A stretch of 64,000 nucleotides of DNA, taken from the NCBI RefSeq assembly GCF_019711595.1, contig NZ_JAIGNR010000004.1:124001-188000 (forward strand), written 5' to 3'. A program made the translations under genes and the position numbers. The notes beneath the pieces are model-generated. The model worked only from the letters and a program-made list of their open reading frames with translations, did not search any database and was not told the DNA's origin. Positions 26,216 to 35,346 of this stretch are shown here, piece after piece; the stretch's first letter is position 1; every line of letters begins with the position of its first letter. Source of the DNA: Qipengyuania sphaerica (lineage in GTDB: Bacteria > Pseudomonadota > Alphaproteobacteria > Sphingomonadales > Sphingomonadaceae).

Positions 26216-26776
26216 TCAGAACTTCTCGAATTTTTCGCGCAGGCGCTGCCTTGCCCGGTAGACGCGGGTCTCGATCGCTTTCTCGCTCACGCCTAGCAGA
26301 CTTGCCGCTTCTGCCTGGCTGCGCCCATCGATACTCACCAGCACAAGGGCTTCGCGCAGCCGGACCGGGAGCCGTTCGATTTCGGCTCTAAGCAAGCTCA
26401 GTTCCTGACGGGCCGCCGCGCGGTTTTCCGGATCGGGACTTTCATCCGCGACGAGAGCTGCATCGTCTGCCGACACCAGTCCAAAGTAACGTTTCGCTTT
26501 TCTGGTTCTGAGCCGGTCGCGGCACTTATTGAGGACCACCGTAGTCAGATAGGGGCCGACTGGTCTTTCAGGGTCGAGGCGATGCCTCGCGACCCAAACC
26601 GATGCCAGGCCGTCCTGGACAGCGTCTTCGCCCTGTGGTTGGCTTCCAAGCATACGCGTCGCGAGGGTCAGCAGTCGGCCAATATGTGGCTCAACCAGCG
26701 CAGTGAACGCGGCTCTGCTTCCCTCGACAGACTGCCGGACCAACTCCTGCTCGTGGTCGCTTCCGTGCGAAGACAC
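26216..26776 (-). CDS. ECF sigma factor, CnrH-like
   Basis: A 186-residue ECF RNA polymerase sigma factor. Region 2 shows LVEPHIGRLLTLATRMLGS and GEDAVQDGLASVWVARHRL; region 4 shows LSLLRAEIERLPVRLREAL, LVSIDGRSQAEAASLLGVSE and KAIETRVYRARQRLREKF. No signal or extra domain is present. It directly follows (6 bases) a CnrX-like sensor and a CnrY-like anti-sigma gene, the same order as cnrYXH, so it is probably held inactive at the membrane until metal is sensed. Its targets presumably include the downstream copA-copB block. Confidence 0.88.
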   Translation of the reverse strand: MSSHGSDHEQELVRQSVEGSRAAFTALVEPHIGRLLTLATRMLGSQPQGEDAVQDGLASVWVARHRLDPERPVGPYLTTVVLNKCRDRLRTRKAKRYFGLVSADDAALVADESPDPENRAAARQELSLLRAEIERLPVRLREALVLVSIDGRSQAEAASLLGVSEKAIETRVYRARQRLREKFEKF

Positions 26777-26782
26777 GGTCGA

Positions 26783-27217
26783 TCAGTCGCGCGGAGCGTT
26801 GGTCAGAGCATCGGAGACCTGACGGTCGAACAAAAGCTTTTGGTCCGGGTCGAGCAGTTCGCGCATATCGAAGACATGGCGCACGGTCGCTTTCTGGAGT
26901 GCGCCCATCTTCTCGTGGACGTCATCGATCGCGGCGCTCACTTCGGGGCCGTATTCGTGTTCGGCCTCCATTGCCCTTGCGAGCCGGGCATTGGCCGCGC
27001 GCAGCGAGGCTTCCAGTTCTGATTTTTCTACGGCATAGCGGCTTTCCAAGGCTTCAAGCCGTGAGTTTTGCTCGGGGCTAAGCTCTAGTTCATCATGAAC
27101 GAACTGGTGCAATCCGCCGCTTGGTTCCCCGTCGCGCCAATAATCCGATGCAAAGGCACCGAGGCAACCAGCGAGCGCTGCAAGCAGGATGGCGAAGAGT
27201 ATATGCTGCGTCTTCAA
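26783..27217 (-). CDS. periplasmic metal sensor, CnrX family
   Basis: A 144-residue protein with an N-terminal membrane anchor/signal (about 5-24) and a helical periplasmic domain of the CnrX/ZraP-like metal-sensor type. The five metal ligands known in CnrX (H42, H46, E63, H119, M123) are matched here by H37, H41, E58, H114 and M118 with exactly the same spacing. That is a Ni/Co-type site in the reference protein, although copper also binds it in vitro. It sits between the anti-sigma and sigma genes and should modulate the anti-sigma factor. Confidence 0.88.
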   Translation of the reverse strand: MKTQHILFAILLAALAGCLGAFASDYWRDGEPSGGLHQFVHDELELSPEQNSRLEALESRYAVEKSELEASLRAANARLARAMEAEHEYGPEVSAAIDDVHEKMGALQKATVRHVFDMRELLDPDQKLLFDRQVSDALTNAPRD

Positions 27218-27219
27218 TT

Positions 27220-27516
27220 CTAGCGCCCGCCTTCCAGAAGGGCTGCCGGAGACAGCCTTTCGCCGGAATCAAAACTGGCGACAGCAAGCTTTGCCGAAGC
27301 ATCGAGGTTGCGCGGGACCTCACTCGCTCCGAACCCTGCGCCCAGACCGACGACGAACAATCCGGAGAAAAGCGCTGCGCGCCGGCGCCTCTCAGCGATT
27401 ACGCCCAACTCTCCAGCCCGGTGCCACACCCCATCCATGAGCTGATGGGGGTCGCTCGAACCGGTTTGCTGAGCCAGCGATGCCAGCGCGGCATCGAAAG
27501 AAGGGTGCTTGGTCAT
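27220..27516 (-). CDS. anti-sigma factor, CnrY-like
   Basis: A 98-residue protein from the ATG at 27516 (an in-frame ATG at 27540 is possible). It has a cytoplasmic N-terminal part (MTKHPSFDAALASLAQQTG, about 1-45), a single membrane segment (AALFSGLFVVGLGAGFGA) and a short periplasmic tail. Size, topology and position before the CnrX-like and sigma genes fit CnrY, which uses a short N-terminal helix to block CnrH. Sequence similarity to CnrY is weak by eye, so the call is mostly from context. Confidence 0.7.
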   Translation of the reverse strand: MTKHPSFDAALASLAQQTGSSDPHQLMDGVWHRAGELGVIAERRRRAALFSGLFVVGLGAGFGASEVPRNLDASAKLAVASFDSGERLSPAALLEGGR

Positions 27517-27615
27517 GTTATACTCTTTGTAGCGATACACACAGCTATACGCTGAACTTCGCGCAAGCCCTTAAAGAAATTTGAGGGCTAGGCTCAGCGA
27601 CTGCGTATCAAGGTT

Positions 27616-28284
27616 ATGCAAACCCGGCGACATCTGACCTTCCTTGCTCTTCTGATCGCGACCTTTTTGGCAGCGCCTCTCGGCGCGCACGAAGGTCATA
27701 AATCAAACATGTCCGATGAAGAGATGGTGATGATGGAAGCCAGCTCCACTGATGCAAAAACCAATCACGGCACTGGTGGAGCAATTGCACACAGCCATAG
27801 TGCGAGCGCCGAACACAGCATGTCGGCCGACCAGATGATGCAACAAAAGATCGAGGAGAACCGCCTTACCTCGTTCAGTGATCTATTGGCCAGACTGCAT
27901 CCGATTGCAGCCCATTTCCCGATCGCGCTCTTTCTGGTCGCTGCGCTCACGGAGTTCGGCCTGATCCTCAGGCCCAGCCTGGGCCTTCAAACCACGGTTC
28001 GTTTTCTGGTGGCCGCAGGTGCAATTGGCGGACTTGGCACCGCCGCTTTTGGCTGGTTCGCAGCGGGCTGGCGACTTTCTGACCGATCCGAGACGTTGGC
28101 CATCCATCGTTGGAATGGCACTGCGATTGCGGCCGCCGGTCTGTTAGCCTGGTGGCTGAGTTCACCGGGCAAAAACCGTTGGTGGCTCAGACTGGTGCTG
28201 GCCATCATCGCCGGGGCGCTCATCGTCCAAGGCTATTACGGCGGCGAAATGGTTCATGGCCCCAACCATATGGGGGTCATGTGA
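27616..28284 (+). CDS. exported His/Met-rich DUF2231 membrane protein
   Basis: A 222-residue protein: signal peptide (MQTRRHLTFLALLIATFLAAPLGA), a Met/His-rich periplasmic part (HEGHKSNMSDEEMVMMEAS, HSHSASAEHSMSADQMM), then a DUF2231-type module of four membrane segments beginning ARLHPIAAHFPIALF. It is divergent from the cnrYXH-like genes and first in an operon with a methyltransferase and a DUF411 protein. The metal-binding soft residues imply copper handling at the inner membrane. Confidence 0.8.
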   Translation: MQTRRHLTFLALLIATFLAAPLGAHEGHKSNMSDEEMVMMEASSTDAKTNHGTGGAIAHSHSASAEHSMSADQMMQQKIEENRLTSFSDLLARLHPIAAHFPIALFLVAALTEFGLILRPSLGLQTTVRFLVAAGAIGGLGTAAFGWFAAGWRLSDRSETLAIHRWNGTAIAAAGLLAWWLSSPGKNRWWLRLVLAIIAGALIVQGYYGGEMVHGPNHMGVM

Positions 28285-28973
28285 TGCGTGATACGAGCCT
28301 GCCAAGGGGAGATCGCAGTTTCACTCCGGCCCTGGGCAAGGTTTGGCTCACGCCGGTATACGATGCAGCGATCGCGCTGTTGACCCGCGAGCATGTCTGG
28401 CGCGACGCCGCGGTCCGCGCCGCCGACCTCAAGCCCTTCGACAAGGTGATCGATGTCGGCAGCGGAACCGGCACCCTTCTGCGTCAGATGATGTCGAGCT
28501 GCCCGCCTGCTGAATACCTCGGTGTCGAACCAGACCCTGACGTCTTAGCAATCGCCGAGCGCAAATGCGGCAGCGTCTCTCACATGATCCAGTGGCACAA
28601 TGGCTTTCTTGACACCCTCGACCTCGGTCGGGGTTGGCAACCGAACAAGATCATAAGCAGCCTCGTTCTTCACCAAGTCTCCCCTGAGCAGAAGCGCGCA
28701 ATCCTCGAACAAATCTCGGCGTTGCTAACGCCTGGCGGCATGGTGTTGATCGCCGACTATATGCGTCAGGAACCGCCGCTGATGCGTCGGCTTTTCAGAA
28801 TGACCGTCCAACAGCTCGACGGGATCGAGGATACCCAGCCCAATGCGGACGGGCTCATCGAAGAACATCTGCAAGAAATCTTCGAGGATGCTGAACGCCT
28901 GCGAGTTTTTCCCACCGCAACCGGGGCGATTTTGCTTTGGCGCGGATACACCAAGAAGGTCCCCGACTCATGA
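28284..28973 (+). CDS. class I SAM-dependent methyltransferase
   Basis: A 229-residue methyltransferase with Rossmann motif I VIDVGSGTGTLLRQM, acidic motif II YLGVEPDPDVLAIAE and post-motif LTPGGMVLIADYM. The ATG at 28284 overlaps the stop of the preceding gene (TGATG), so a longer frame open back to 28110 is not needed. It resembles ubiquinone/menaquinone-type or metalloid methyltransferases; the target is unknown. The following DUF411 gene overlaps its stop. Confidence 0.85.
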   Translation: MRDTSLPRGDRSFTPALGKVWLTPVYDAAIALLTREHVWRDAAVRAADLKPFDKVIDVGSGTGTLLRQMMSSCPPAEYLGVEPDPDVLAIAERKCGSVSHMIQWHNGFLDTLDLGRGWQPNKIISSLVLHQVSPEQKRAILEQISALLTPGGMVLIADYMRQEPPLMRRLFRMTVQQLDGIEDTQPNADGLIEEHLQEIFEDAERLRVFPTATGAILLWRGYTKKVPDS

Positions 28974-29434
28974 AAATCCGGTTTTTGGTCCTACCTAAAA
29001 GGTCGCTTGTGGCATCCGCATTGTTGTTGCTGGCAGCCTGCTCAAACGCTGCCCAGGCTGCGACCTACACGATGTTCCGCGATCCCAATTGCGGTTGTTG
29101 CCTGAAATGGGCTGATCACGTCGAGCACAAAACGGATGCCGAGGTGACCTCGGTCGATACGACCGAAATGGCACGGATCAAAACCGAGCGCGGCGTGCCG
29201 CAAGAGCTCTGGTCGTGCCACACGATGGAAATCGAGGGCTACATGATCGAGGGCCATGTACCGGCAGATGCGATCGAACGATTGCTGCGCGAACGGCCGG
29301 AGGGCGTCACCGGGCTGGCCGTTCCCGGCATGCCCGTCGGCTCGCCCGGCATGGAATTCGAAAACCGGATTCAGCCATTCGATGTGATCGCCTTTGGACC
29401 TAGCGGCCAAAGCGTGTTCGCATCCTACCCCTGA
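28970..29434 (+). CDS. DUF411 family periplasmic metal-binding protein
   Basis: A 154-residue protein starting at the ATG that overlaps the preceding stop (ATGA). It has a signal peptide with a lipoprotein-like LLLLAAC and a DUF411 domain: MFRDPNCGCCLKWADHVE with a CxCC motif, VPQELWSCHTMEIEGYMIEG and HVPADAIERLL. DUF411 proteins occur in copper-resistance loci and are thought to bind or shuttle Cu(I). Three Cys plus Met/His make that likely here. Confidence 0.88.
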   Translation: MKIRFLVLPKRSLVASALLLLAACSNAAQAATYTMFRDPNCGCCLKWADHVEHKTDAEVTSVDTTEMARIKTERGVPQELWSCHTMEIEGYMIEGHVPADAIERLLRERPEGVTGLAVPGMPVGSPGMEFENRIQPFDVIAFGPSGQSVFASYP

Positions 29435-29607
29435 AACTCAAACCCTATCGGAGAAACACGACGAGATATCTTACGGCGATAAAAATGACGAGCACGAGAG
29501 ACGGCGGAGGAGGACAAGCCGCGAGCGGGTCACGATCATCACTGATGCGAAACGCCGCCAGGGTCCTTCCCCTCCAAATCCCCATGCCTTGGCGGCGTAA
29601 CCGATAT

Positions 29608-29892
29608 CTATTTGGCCATCTTTTCGACCAATGCGACAAGTTCGGCGACTTTCTCCGACTGATCGGCCTTATCGTCCGAAGCGATCGCTTCTTCGATGCA
29701 ATGTCGGGCGTGAATGTCGAGGACCTTGATACGCGCTTGCCGCGCCGCCGCTTCGAGCGCGATGATCTGCTGGAGAATATCCACACAATAGCGGTCTTCC
29801 TCCATCATTTTGACAATACCGCGAGCCTGCCCTTCGACACGTCGCATGCGGGTTATGGTGTTCGCAAATTTGCTGCTTTTTTTGTCGCTCAT
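29608..29892 (-). CDS. csoR: CsoR-type copper-sensing repressor
   Basis: A 94-residue all-helical repressor from the ATG at 29892, which has a GGAG ribosome site; a longer frame to 29952 is unlikely. Its Cu(I) ligands fall at C36, H61 and C65 (YCVDILQQ and HARHC), the same numbering as in the reference CsoR of Mycobacterium tuberculosis, rather than the RcnR/FrmR pattern. Cu(I) binding would release DNA. It is divergent from the DUF5676/Cu-ATPase operon with a G/C-cored dyad between them. Confidence 0.92.
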   Translation of the reverse strand: MSDKKSSKFANTITRMRRVEGQARGIVKMMEEDRYCVDILQQIIALEAAARQARIKVLDIHARHCIEEAIASDDKADQSEKVAELVALVEKMAK

Positions 29893-29957
29893 GGTCGTTT
29901 CTCCGTTGGCCGAGACCAATCCCCCAAATCCTAGACGCTTGCAATCCTGCATCGCAA

Positions 29958-29979
29958 ATACTATACCCCCCTATAGTAT
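29958..29979. promoter_or_regulatory. CsoR operator
   Basis: Perfect inverted repeat: arms ATACTATA and TATAGTAT around a run of six C. Such A/T-rich arms with a G- or C-tract core are the hallmark of CsoR/RcnR operators. It lies between csoR and the genes for the DUF5676 protein and the copper ATPase, so it can control both. Confidence 0.85.
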
Positions 29980-29998
29980 ATTTCAATTGGAGCTTATA

Positions 29999-30271
29999 AT
30001 GTCTGATACGCCTTTGAGAGCCTCGATCATGACTTGGGGATGGACGCTGAGCGCCTTCCTTCTCGCCAGCTACCTCATCTGCATTGGTTTTGGGTTGCTC
30101 GCCCCTGCGCAATTCCGCATGCACGAGGCCTGGGCGCCGTGGCTCCCTGGGTTTGAATGGCTCACGCTGACCGGTTTCATCGCCGGGGCGATCGGCAGCT
30201 TTCTTTACGGTTGGTACATCGCGGGGCTGGCCGTGCCGCTCTACCGCTTCTTCCGAGCTCGCAACCGATAG
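29999..30271 (+). CDS. DUF5676 family membrane protein
   Basis: A 90-residue protein with two membrane segments: TAWGW-like start ([20 protein letters not shown]) and the conserved [20 protein letters not shown], then [20 protein letters not shown]. This matches the small DUF5676 family seen beside copper ATPases. The ATG at 29999 lies 19 bases after the CsoR operator. Function unknown; likely accessory to the ATPase encoded next. Confidence 0.8.
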   Translation: MSDTPLRASIMTWGWTLSAFLLASYLICIGFGLLAPAQFRMHEAWAPWLPGFEWLTLTGFIAGAIGSFLYGWYIAGLAVPLYRFFRARNR

Positions 30272-30332
30272 CACTGATTGCATCTCGCTATCCGCAAGCT
30301 CGGTAGCATCATATGAACGAACGGAGCCGATA

Positions 30333-32540
30333 ATGGACCACGCTCATTGCGCGCATCAACATGGTGACACCGCGGCAGCTGACGACGGACGATACGACGC
30401 CGTTCCAGCGGACTATGAAGGCCCGGTTTACACCTGCCCGATGCACCCCCAGGTTCGCCAACCCAAAATGGGTTCGTGTCCGCTTTGCGGCATGGGGCTC
30501 GAACTTGAATCGGCCGCTATGGTCGAAGAGGGCCCCAACCCCGAACTCGTCGACTTTACCAGAAGGTTCTGGATCGGCGCGGTGCTCACACTCCCACTGC
30601 TGGTGCTCACAATGGGGCCATTTCTGGGCTGGCCAGGAGTGCGCGACATTCTGGGCGAGCGCGCCACCTTGTGGACCGAATTCGTCTTGGGAACCCCTGT
30701 TGTTCTGTGGTGCGGATGGCCGTTTCTTGAACGGGGTTGGAACTCGTTCAGGACTTGGAACCTCAACATGTTCTCGCTCATCGCGATGGGCGTCAGCGCG
30801 GCTTGGATATTCAGTGTTGCAGCGATTGTTGCCCCCGATATTTTTCCCGACGGCTTTCGCGATGCCGAAGGCCACGTGGGTGTCTATTTCGAAGCGGCAG
30901 CGGTCATCGTAACTCTGGTCCTGCTAGGCCAGGTGATGGAGCTGCGTGCCCGTGAAGGCACCGGCAAAGCCATTCGTGCGCTGCTCGATCTCGCTGCTAA
31001 GACAGCCCGTGTGATCAGGGACAATGGCACCGAGGATGAAATCCCGCTCGAAGAGGTCGTTGTCGGCGACAGGATCAGAGTGAGACCGGGCGACAAAGTC
31101 CCGGTCGATGGCGTGGTTCTCAAGGGGCGCTCATCAATCGATGAAAGCATGATTACCGGCGAGCCCGTTCCGGTGGAGAAAGTCGAAGGGGACGGCGTCA
31201 CAGGTGCAACAATCAATGGTACGGGCAGTCTCGTGATCGAGGCTAAGCGCGTCGGCTCCGATACGATGCTTGCACAGATCGTCGATATGGTCGCCGCCGC
31301 TCAGCGCTCGCGCGCACCAATTCAGAAATACGCCGATAAGGTCGCTGGACTGTTCGTTCCGGCAGTCATTGCGATTGCCATCCTCGCTTTCATCGCTTGG
31401 GCTGTCTGGGGACCGCAGCCTGCCTTGGCCTACGCGCTGGTAGCAGCTGTTGCCGTTCTGATCATTGCCTGCCCGTGCGCTCTTGGTCTTGCAACACCGA
31501 TGTCGATCATGACTGCAACCGGCCGAGGCGCTCAGGTCGGAGTGCTCATCAAGAACGCCGAAGCGCTCGAGCGCTTCGAAACCATCGACACGCTGATTGT
31601 CGACAAGACCGGTACGCTCACCGAAGGAAAGCCCAGACTGGTTGCTGTCACCGCCGAGCCAGGGTTTGAACAAACGGAGCTGTTGCGCTTGGCGGCCTCG
31701 CTCGAACGCGGGTCCGAGCATCCGCTTGCAGAAGCGATCGTCCGCGGAGCCGAAGAGCGCGGTCTCGAGCTTGCAAGCGCGGAGGATTTCGAAGCGATTA
31801 CCGGCAAGGGCGTGATTGGCCGCGTGGCCGACAAATCGGTTGCGCTCGGCAACCTCGCACTCATCACCGATATGGGCCTTGATGGCAGATCGCTGAGCGA
31901 ACAAGCCAATGTCCGGCGCGATGACGGTGAAACCGTGATGTTCGTGGTCGTTGGCGGCCAGATCGCAGGGCTCGTTGCCGTTGCCGATCCGATCAAGGAA
32001 TCAACCCCGGATGCGATCCGTTCGCTTCATGAACTCGGTCTCACGATCATCATGGCTACAGGCGACAATGAACGCACCGCACAAGCGGTCGCGGCCCGTC
32101 TCGGTATCGATGAGGTAAGAGCAGGCGTATTGCCCGAGGATAAGGCCAAGCTCATCCGCGATTTGCAAATGAAAGGCACCAAGGTTGCGATGGCAGGAGA
32201 CGGGGTCAACGACGCGCCGGCGCTTGCGCAAGCCGATGTCGGCATCGCGATGGGCACCGGAGCCGATGTTGCGATCGAGAGTGCGGGTATTACCCTGGTG
32301 AGGGGCAATCTCGACGGCATTGTGCGCGCGCGCAGGCTCGCGCAGGTTACGATGCGGAACATTCGCCAAAACCTGTTCTTTGCATTGATTTATAATGCTT
32401 TAGGCGTGCCGATCGCCGCAGGTTTGCTCTATCCTTTCTTTGGCATCCTGATCAGCCCGATGTTCGCGGCCTTTGCGATGAGCGCATCCTCGATCTCAGT
32501 GGTGGTCAATTCGCTTCGCCTGCGCGGCGCAAAGCTCTGA
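30333..32540 (+). CDS. P1B-1-type copper-translocating ATPase
   Basis: A 735-residue copper-exporting ATPase of the inner membrane. The N-terminus holds a His stretch ([11 protein letters not shown]) and a heavy-metal-binding domain YTCPMHPQ...CPLCGMGLE instead of CxxC ferredoxin-like domains. The transport motif is CPC ([11 protein letters not shown]), with YN in segment 7 (LIYNALGVP) and MSASS in segment 8, the P1B-1 Cu(I) set. Catalytic motifs [28 protein letters not shown] and [11 protein letters not shown] are all present. It is under the CsoR operator and exports cytoplasmic Cu(I)/Ag(I). Confidence 0.95.
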   Translation: MDHAHCAHQHGDTAAADDGRYDAVPADYEGPVYTCPMHPQVRQPKMGSCPLCGMGLELESAAMVEEGPNPELVDFTRRFWIGAVLTLPLLVLTMGPFLGWPGVRDILGERATLWTEFVLGTPVVLWCGWPFLERGWNSFRTWNLNMFSLIAMGVSAAWIFSVAAIVAPDIFPDGFRDAEGHVGVYFEAAAVIVTLVLLGQVMELRAREGTGKAIRALLDLAAKTARVIRDNGTEDEIPLEEVVVGDRIRVRPGDKVPVDGVVLKGRSSIDESMITGEPVPVEKVEGDGVTGATINGTGSLVIEAKRVGSDTMLAQIVDMVAAAQRSRAPIQKYADKVAGLFVPAVIAIAILAFIAWAVWGPQPALAYALVAAVAVLIIACPCALGLATPMSIMTATGRGAQVGVLIKNAEALERFETIDTLIVDKTGTLTEGKPRLVAVTAEPGFEQTELLRLAASLERGSEHPLAEAIVRGAEERGLELASAEDFEAITGKGVIGRVADKSVALGNLALITDMGLDGRSLSEQANVRRDDGETVMFVVVGGQIAGLVAVADPIKESTPDAIRSLHELGLTIIMATGDNERTAQAVAARLGIDEVRAGVLPEDKAKLIRDLQMKGTKVAMAGDGVNDAPALAQADVGIAMGTGADVAIESAGITLVRGNLDGIVRARRLAQVTMRNIRQNLFFALIYNALGVPIAAGLLYPFFGILISPMFAAFAMSASSISVVVNSLRLRGAKL

Positions 32541-32653
32541 CCAGCATGGGGCAGCATTGCGCAGTCACACCTGTGGCCAATGTGGTGAATATCCAGCCCT
32601 GATAAGCGAGTCTTTATCCAGAAGATATTGATTGCTCGAAAATTTCTTGAGGG

Positions 32654-34048
32654 ATGCGATCGAAATATTCGTACCGGGTCTTGAAACCTTCGCCCGCCTT
32701 GAGGCGAATCACGGGGACTGTTTTGCAAACGCACGAGCACGACGACCAGACGAGCGGCACTGGCTCAATAAGCCTTCTTGGCGGTGTCGCGATGGGCACG
32801 GGCGTGATGATTGGCGCCGGTATCTTTGCCCTGACGGGCCAGATCGCGGAACTGGCCGGGCCGCTCTTCCCTCTATCATTCATCGCCGGCGCGCTTGTCA
32901 CGTCGCTTGCCGCATACAGCTACATCAAGATGTCGAACCGCTGGCCTTCATCCGGCGGCATCGCGATGATCCTCCAAAAGGCGTACGGCCCCGGCGTTGT
33001 TGCCGCATCGGCCTCGCTCCTGATGGCGCTGTCGATGGTTATCAACGAAAGCCTCGTCGCTCGCACTTTCGCCACTTATGCTCTGCGGCCGTTCGAGTTG
33101 GAACAAAACGGTTTGCTGGTTTCAGTCCTGGCGCTGGGGCTGATCGTCTTCGCCTACCTTGTGAACGCCGCTGGAAATCGATCCGTCAGCGGGTTCTCCT
33201 TGGTCATGTCAGCTATCAAGATCGGCGGGATCGCCGTGTTTGCTATAGCTGCAATCTGGGTCAGCGGCTTTGCCTCGGGCGCGTTCAGCGAACCTGCCAC
33301 GACGTCTAGCGGCGAGGCTCTGTTAGCTTCGGTAGCGTTCTCGATCCTGGCGTTTAAGGGGTTCACCACGATAACCAATAGCGGGGGCGAGATTGTCGAT
33401 CCCCACCGCAATGTCGGCCGCACGATAATGATTTCGATCGCGGTTTGCGTCGTTGTCTATTTGCTGGTCGCGGTTGCTGTAGGCTCAAGTCTCTCGATCG
33501 CCCAGATCGTGGAGGCGCGTGACTATTCGCTCGCTGCTGCTGCAGAACCCGCGTTGGGAGACCTCGGCTTTTACTTCACCGTCGCAATCGCGATCACCGC
33601 TACGGCTTCTGGTGTCATCGCCAGCGTTTTCGCCGTGTCACGAATGCTGACCATGTTGACCGAGATGGAGATGATCCCGCATAGCCATTTCGGAATGAGT
33701 GGCGGCATACGCAGCCATATGCTTGTCTATACGGTGGTCGTTGCAGGCGCTCTTGCGGTGCTCTTCGACCTCTCTCGCATCGCCGCCTTGGGCGCCTTCT
33801 TCTACCTTGTAATGGACATGCTCGTGCACTGGGGGGTGTTTCGAAACCTGCGTGAGGAAATCGGCGCGCGCGCATCCATTCTGTTGGCCGCGCTCGCAGC
33901 AGACGCGGTGGTTTTAAGCGCATTCACATGGGTCAAACTGAAAAGCGATCCGGCGATCGTCCTCTATGCCGTTCTTGGAATTGGCGCTGTGTTCATCGCC
34001 GAGTGGTTCTACCTCGCGCGTAGATCGTCGCAGGCGCAAGATTCCTAA
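32654..34048 (+). CDS. APC-superfamily amino acid/polyamine permease
   Basis: A 464-residue (or 441 from a TTG at 32723 with a GGGG site) transporter with about 12 membrane segments. The conserved segment-1 motif GVAMGTGVMIGAGIFALTG, segment 3 SSGGIAMILQKAYGP and segment 6 FSILAFKGFTTITNSGGE place it in the APC superfamily. It lies 113 bases after the copper ATPase in the same direction. Similar permeases are found in copper clusters of sphingomonads, but the substrate is unknown. Confidence 0.85.
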   Translation: MRSKYSYRVLKPSPALRRITGTVLQTHEHDDQTSGTGSISLLGGVAMGTGVMIGAGIFALTGQIAELAGPLFPLSFIAGALVTSLAAYSYIKMSNRWPSSGGIAMILQKAYGPGVVAASASLLMALSMVINESLVARTFATYALRPFELEQNGLLVSVLALGLIVFAYLVNAAGNRSVSGFSLVMSAIKIGGIAVFAIAAIWVSGFASGAFSEPATTSSGEALLASVAFSILAFKGFTTITNSGGEIVDPHRNVGRTIMISIAVCVVVYLLVAVAVGSSLSIAQIVEARDYSLAAAAEPALGDLGFYFTVAIAITATASGVIASVFAVSRMLTMLTEMEMIPHSHFGMSGGIRSHMLVYTVVVAGALAVLFDLSRIAALGAFFYLVMDMLVHWGVFRNLREEIGARASILLAALAADAVVLSAFTWVKLKSDPAIVLYAVLGIGAVFIAEWFYLARRSSQAQDS

Positions 34049-34186
34049 CCCAAGATCTCTGTTGAGGAAAGGTGGCGGCCACTCAACCGCGGCCGAGACC
34101 ATGAGGAAAGTTTCATCAATTTTGAAACTTCTTCGGACGGTTTGGGTAAGAATCCACAACGTCGGAATGAATGAAACGAGGCCTAA

Positions 34187-34936
34187 ATGACCACGAAAAC
34201 TGCAAAAGTTTACCGGATGGTGATGGACGATCACACCTGTCCCTATGGAATCAAGACGGTCGATCTTCTCAAGCGCCAGGGCTTCGAAGTCGAAGACCAT
34301 CACTTGACGAGCAGGGACGAGACCGATGCTTTCAAGGAAAAGCATCAGGTCGAAACCACACCGCAAACCTTCATCAACGGAGATCGGATCGGCGGCTATG
34401 ACGACGTGCGCGAACACTTCGGGAAAAGCCGCTCGCAGCCCGAAGAAGGCGAGACAAGTTATCAGCCTGTAGTGGCGATTTTTGCGGTCGCACTGCTGCT
34501 GGGGCTTGGCCTAAGCTGGTCGTTCTTCGAAACGCCTTTCACTGTCCGTGCAGCCGAGTGGTTCGTCAGCCTTTCTATGACGCTGCTCGCGCTTCAAAAG
34601 CTGCAGGATGTTCGCAGCTTCTCCACGATGTTCCTGAACTACGACCTGCTCGCCCAAAGGTGGGTGCCCTATTCCTTTATCTATCCCTTCGGCGAGGCAG
34701 CCGCCGGAATTTTGATGACTGCGGGCGCCTTGACGTGGCTTTCGGCACCGCTCGCGCTCTTCATCGGGACGGTCGGCGCAGTGAGTGTCTTCAAGGCTGT
34801 CTATATCGATAAACGTGAATTGAAATGTGCCTGTGTTGGTGGCGGGAGCAACGTGCCGCTCGGTTTCGTCTCGCTGACCGAGAACCTGTTCATGATTGGT
34901 ATGGGCCTTTGGATGGGCTTCAAGGCCTTTGCATGA
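34187..34936 (+). CDS. glutaredoxin-MauE fusion membrane protein
   Basis: A 249-residue protein. Residues 1-85 form a glutaredoxin fold with CPYG (a single active cysteine, as in monothiol types) and TTPQTFINGDRIGGYDDV, the cis-proline and glutathione-binding parts. Residues 90-249 hold four membrane segments of the MauE/DoxX type, ending with a second cysteine pair (CAC). It could deliver reducing power or glutathione across the membrane. It starts a four-gene operon with overlapping stops. Confidence 0.82.
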   Translation: MTTKTAKVYRMVMDDHTCPYGIKTVDLLKRQGFEVEDHHLTSRDETDAFKEKHQVETTPQTFINGDRIGGYDDVREHFGKSRSQPEEGETSYQPVVAIFAVALLLGLGLSWSFFETPFTVRAAEWFVSLSMTLLALQKLQDVRSFSTMFLNYDLLAQRWVPYSFIYPFGEAAAGILMTAGALTWLSAPLALFIGTVGAVSVFKAVYIDKRELKCACVGGGSNVPLGFVSLTENLFMIGMGLWMGFKAFA

Positions 34937-35346
34937 TTGGCGCCCTGCTTCTCTCGGTTGCCCTCTTCTTGTTGGCGATTGCCTCACACTTAACGACGCT
35001 TGGTGCCGCGCACAGACTTGTCGATAGGCGAACCGATCTCTCTGCGAAGATGGCGGTTTCGCTCATGGTGCTGTTCTCGCACCTCCTGGTTGCGGCCTTG
35101 TTCGGTTTTGGGTTCTGGTTCGGCACCGCGTGGGGGCTGGGTAGCTTCGACACACCGGACGCCATGACCTGGATGGACTACTTCTATTTCTCCCTCATCA
35201 ACGTGACCACGCTCGGATTGGGAGACATTTATCCCACCGATCACCTGAGGGTGATCGCTGGAATCGAGGCCCTGACAGGCTTCGCCTTGATTAGCTGCTC
35301 GGCCCAATTGTTCTGGAAGATGATGACACAAGGAGAAACACAATGA
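34933..35346 (+). CDS. two-segment ion channel family protein
   Basis: A 137-residue protein from an ATG overlapping the preceding stop (ATGA). It has three to four hydrophobic segments. The pore signature TTLGLGDIYP resembles the K+ channel filter TVGYGD, with LGLGD in place of GYGD. It is a member of the Ion_trans_2-like family; selectivity is uncertain because the filter tyrosine is replaced by Leu. It is part of the glutaredoxin-MauE operon. Confidence 0.78.
   Translation: MIGALLLSVALFLLAIASHLTTLGAAHRLVDRRTDLSAKMAVSLMVLFSHLLVAALFGFGFWFGTAWGLGSFDTPDAMTWMDYFYFSLINVTTLGLGDIYPTDHLRVIAGIEALTGFALISCSAQLFWKMMTQGETQ

Noticed and set aside
28110..28283. N-terminal extension of the methyltransferase into the DUF2231 gene
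   Set aside because: The added residues are the out-of-frame reading of the upstream gene; TGATG at 28282-28286 gives a normal coupled start.
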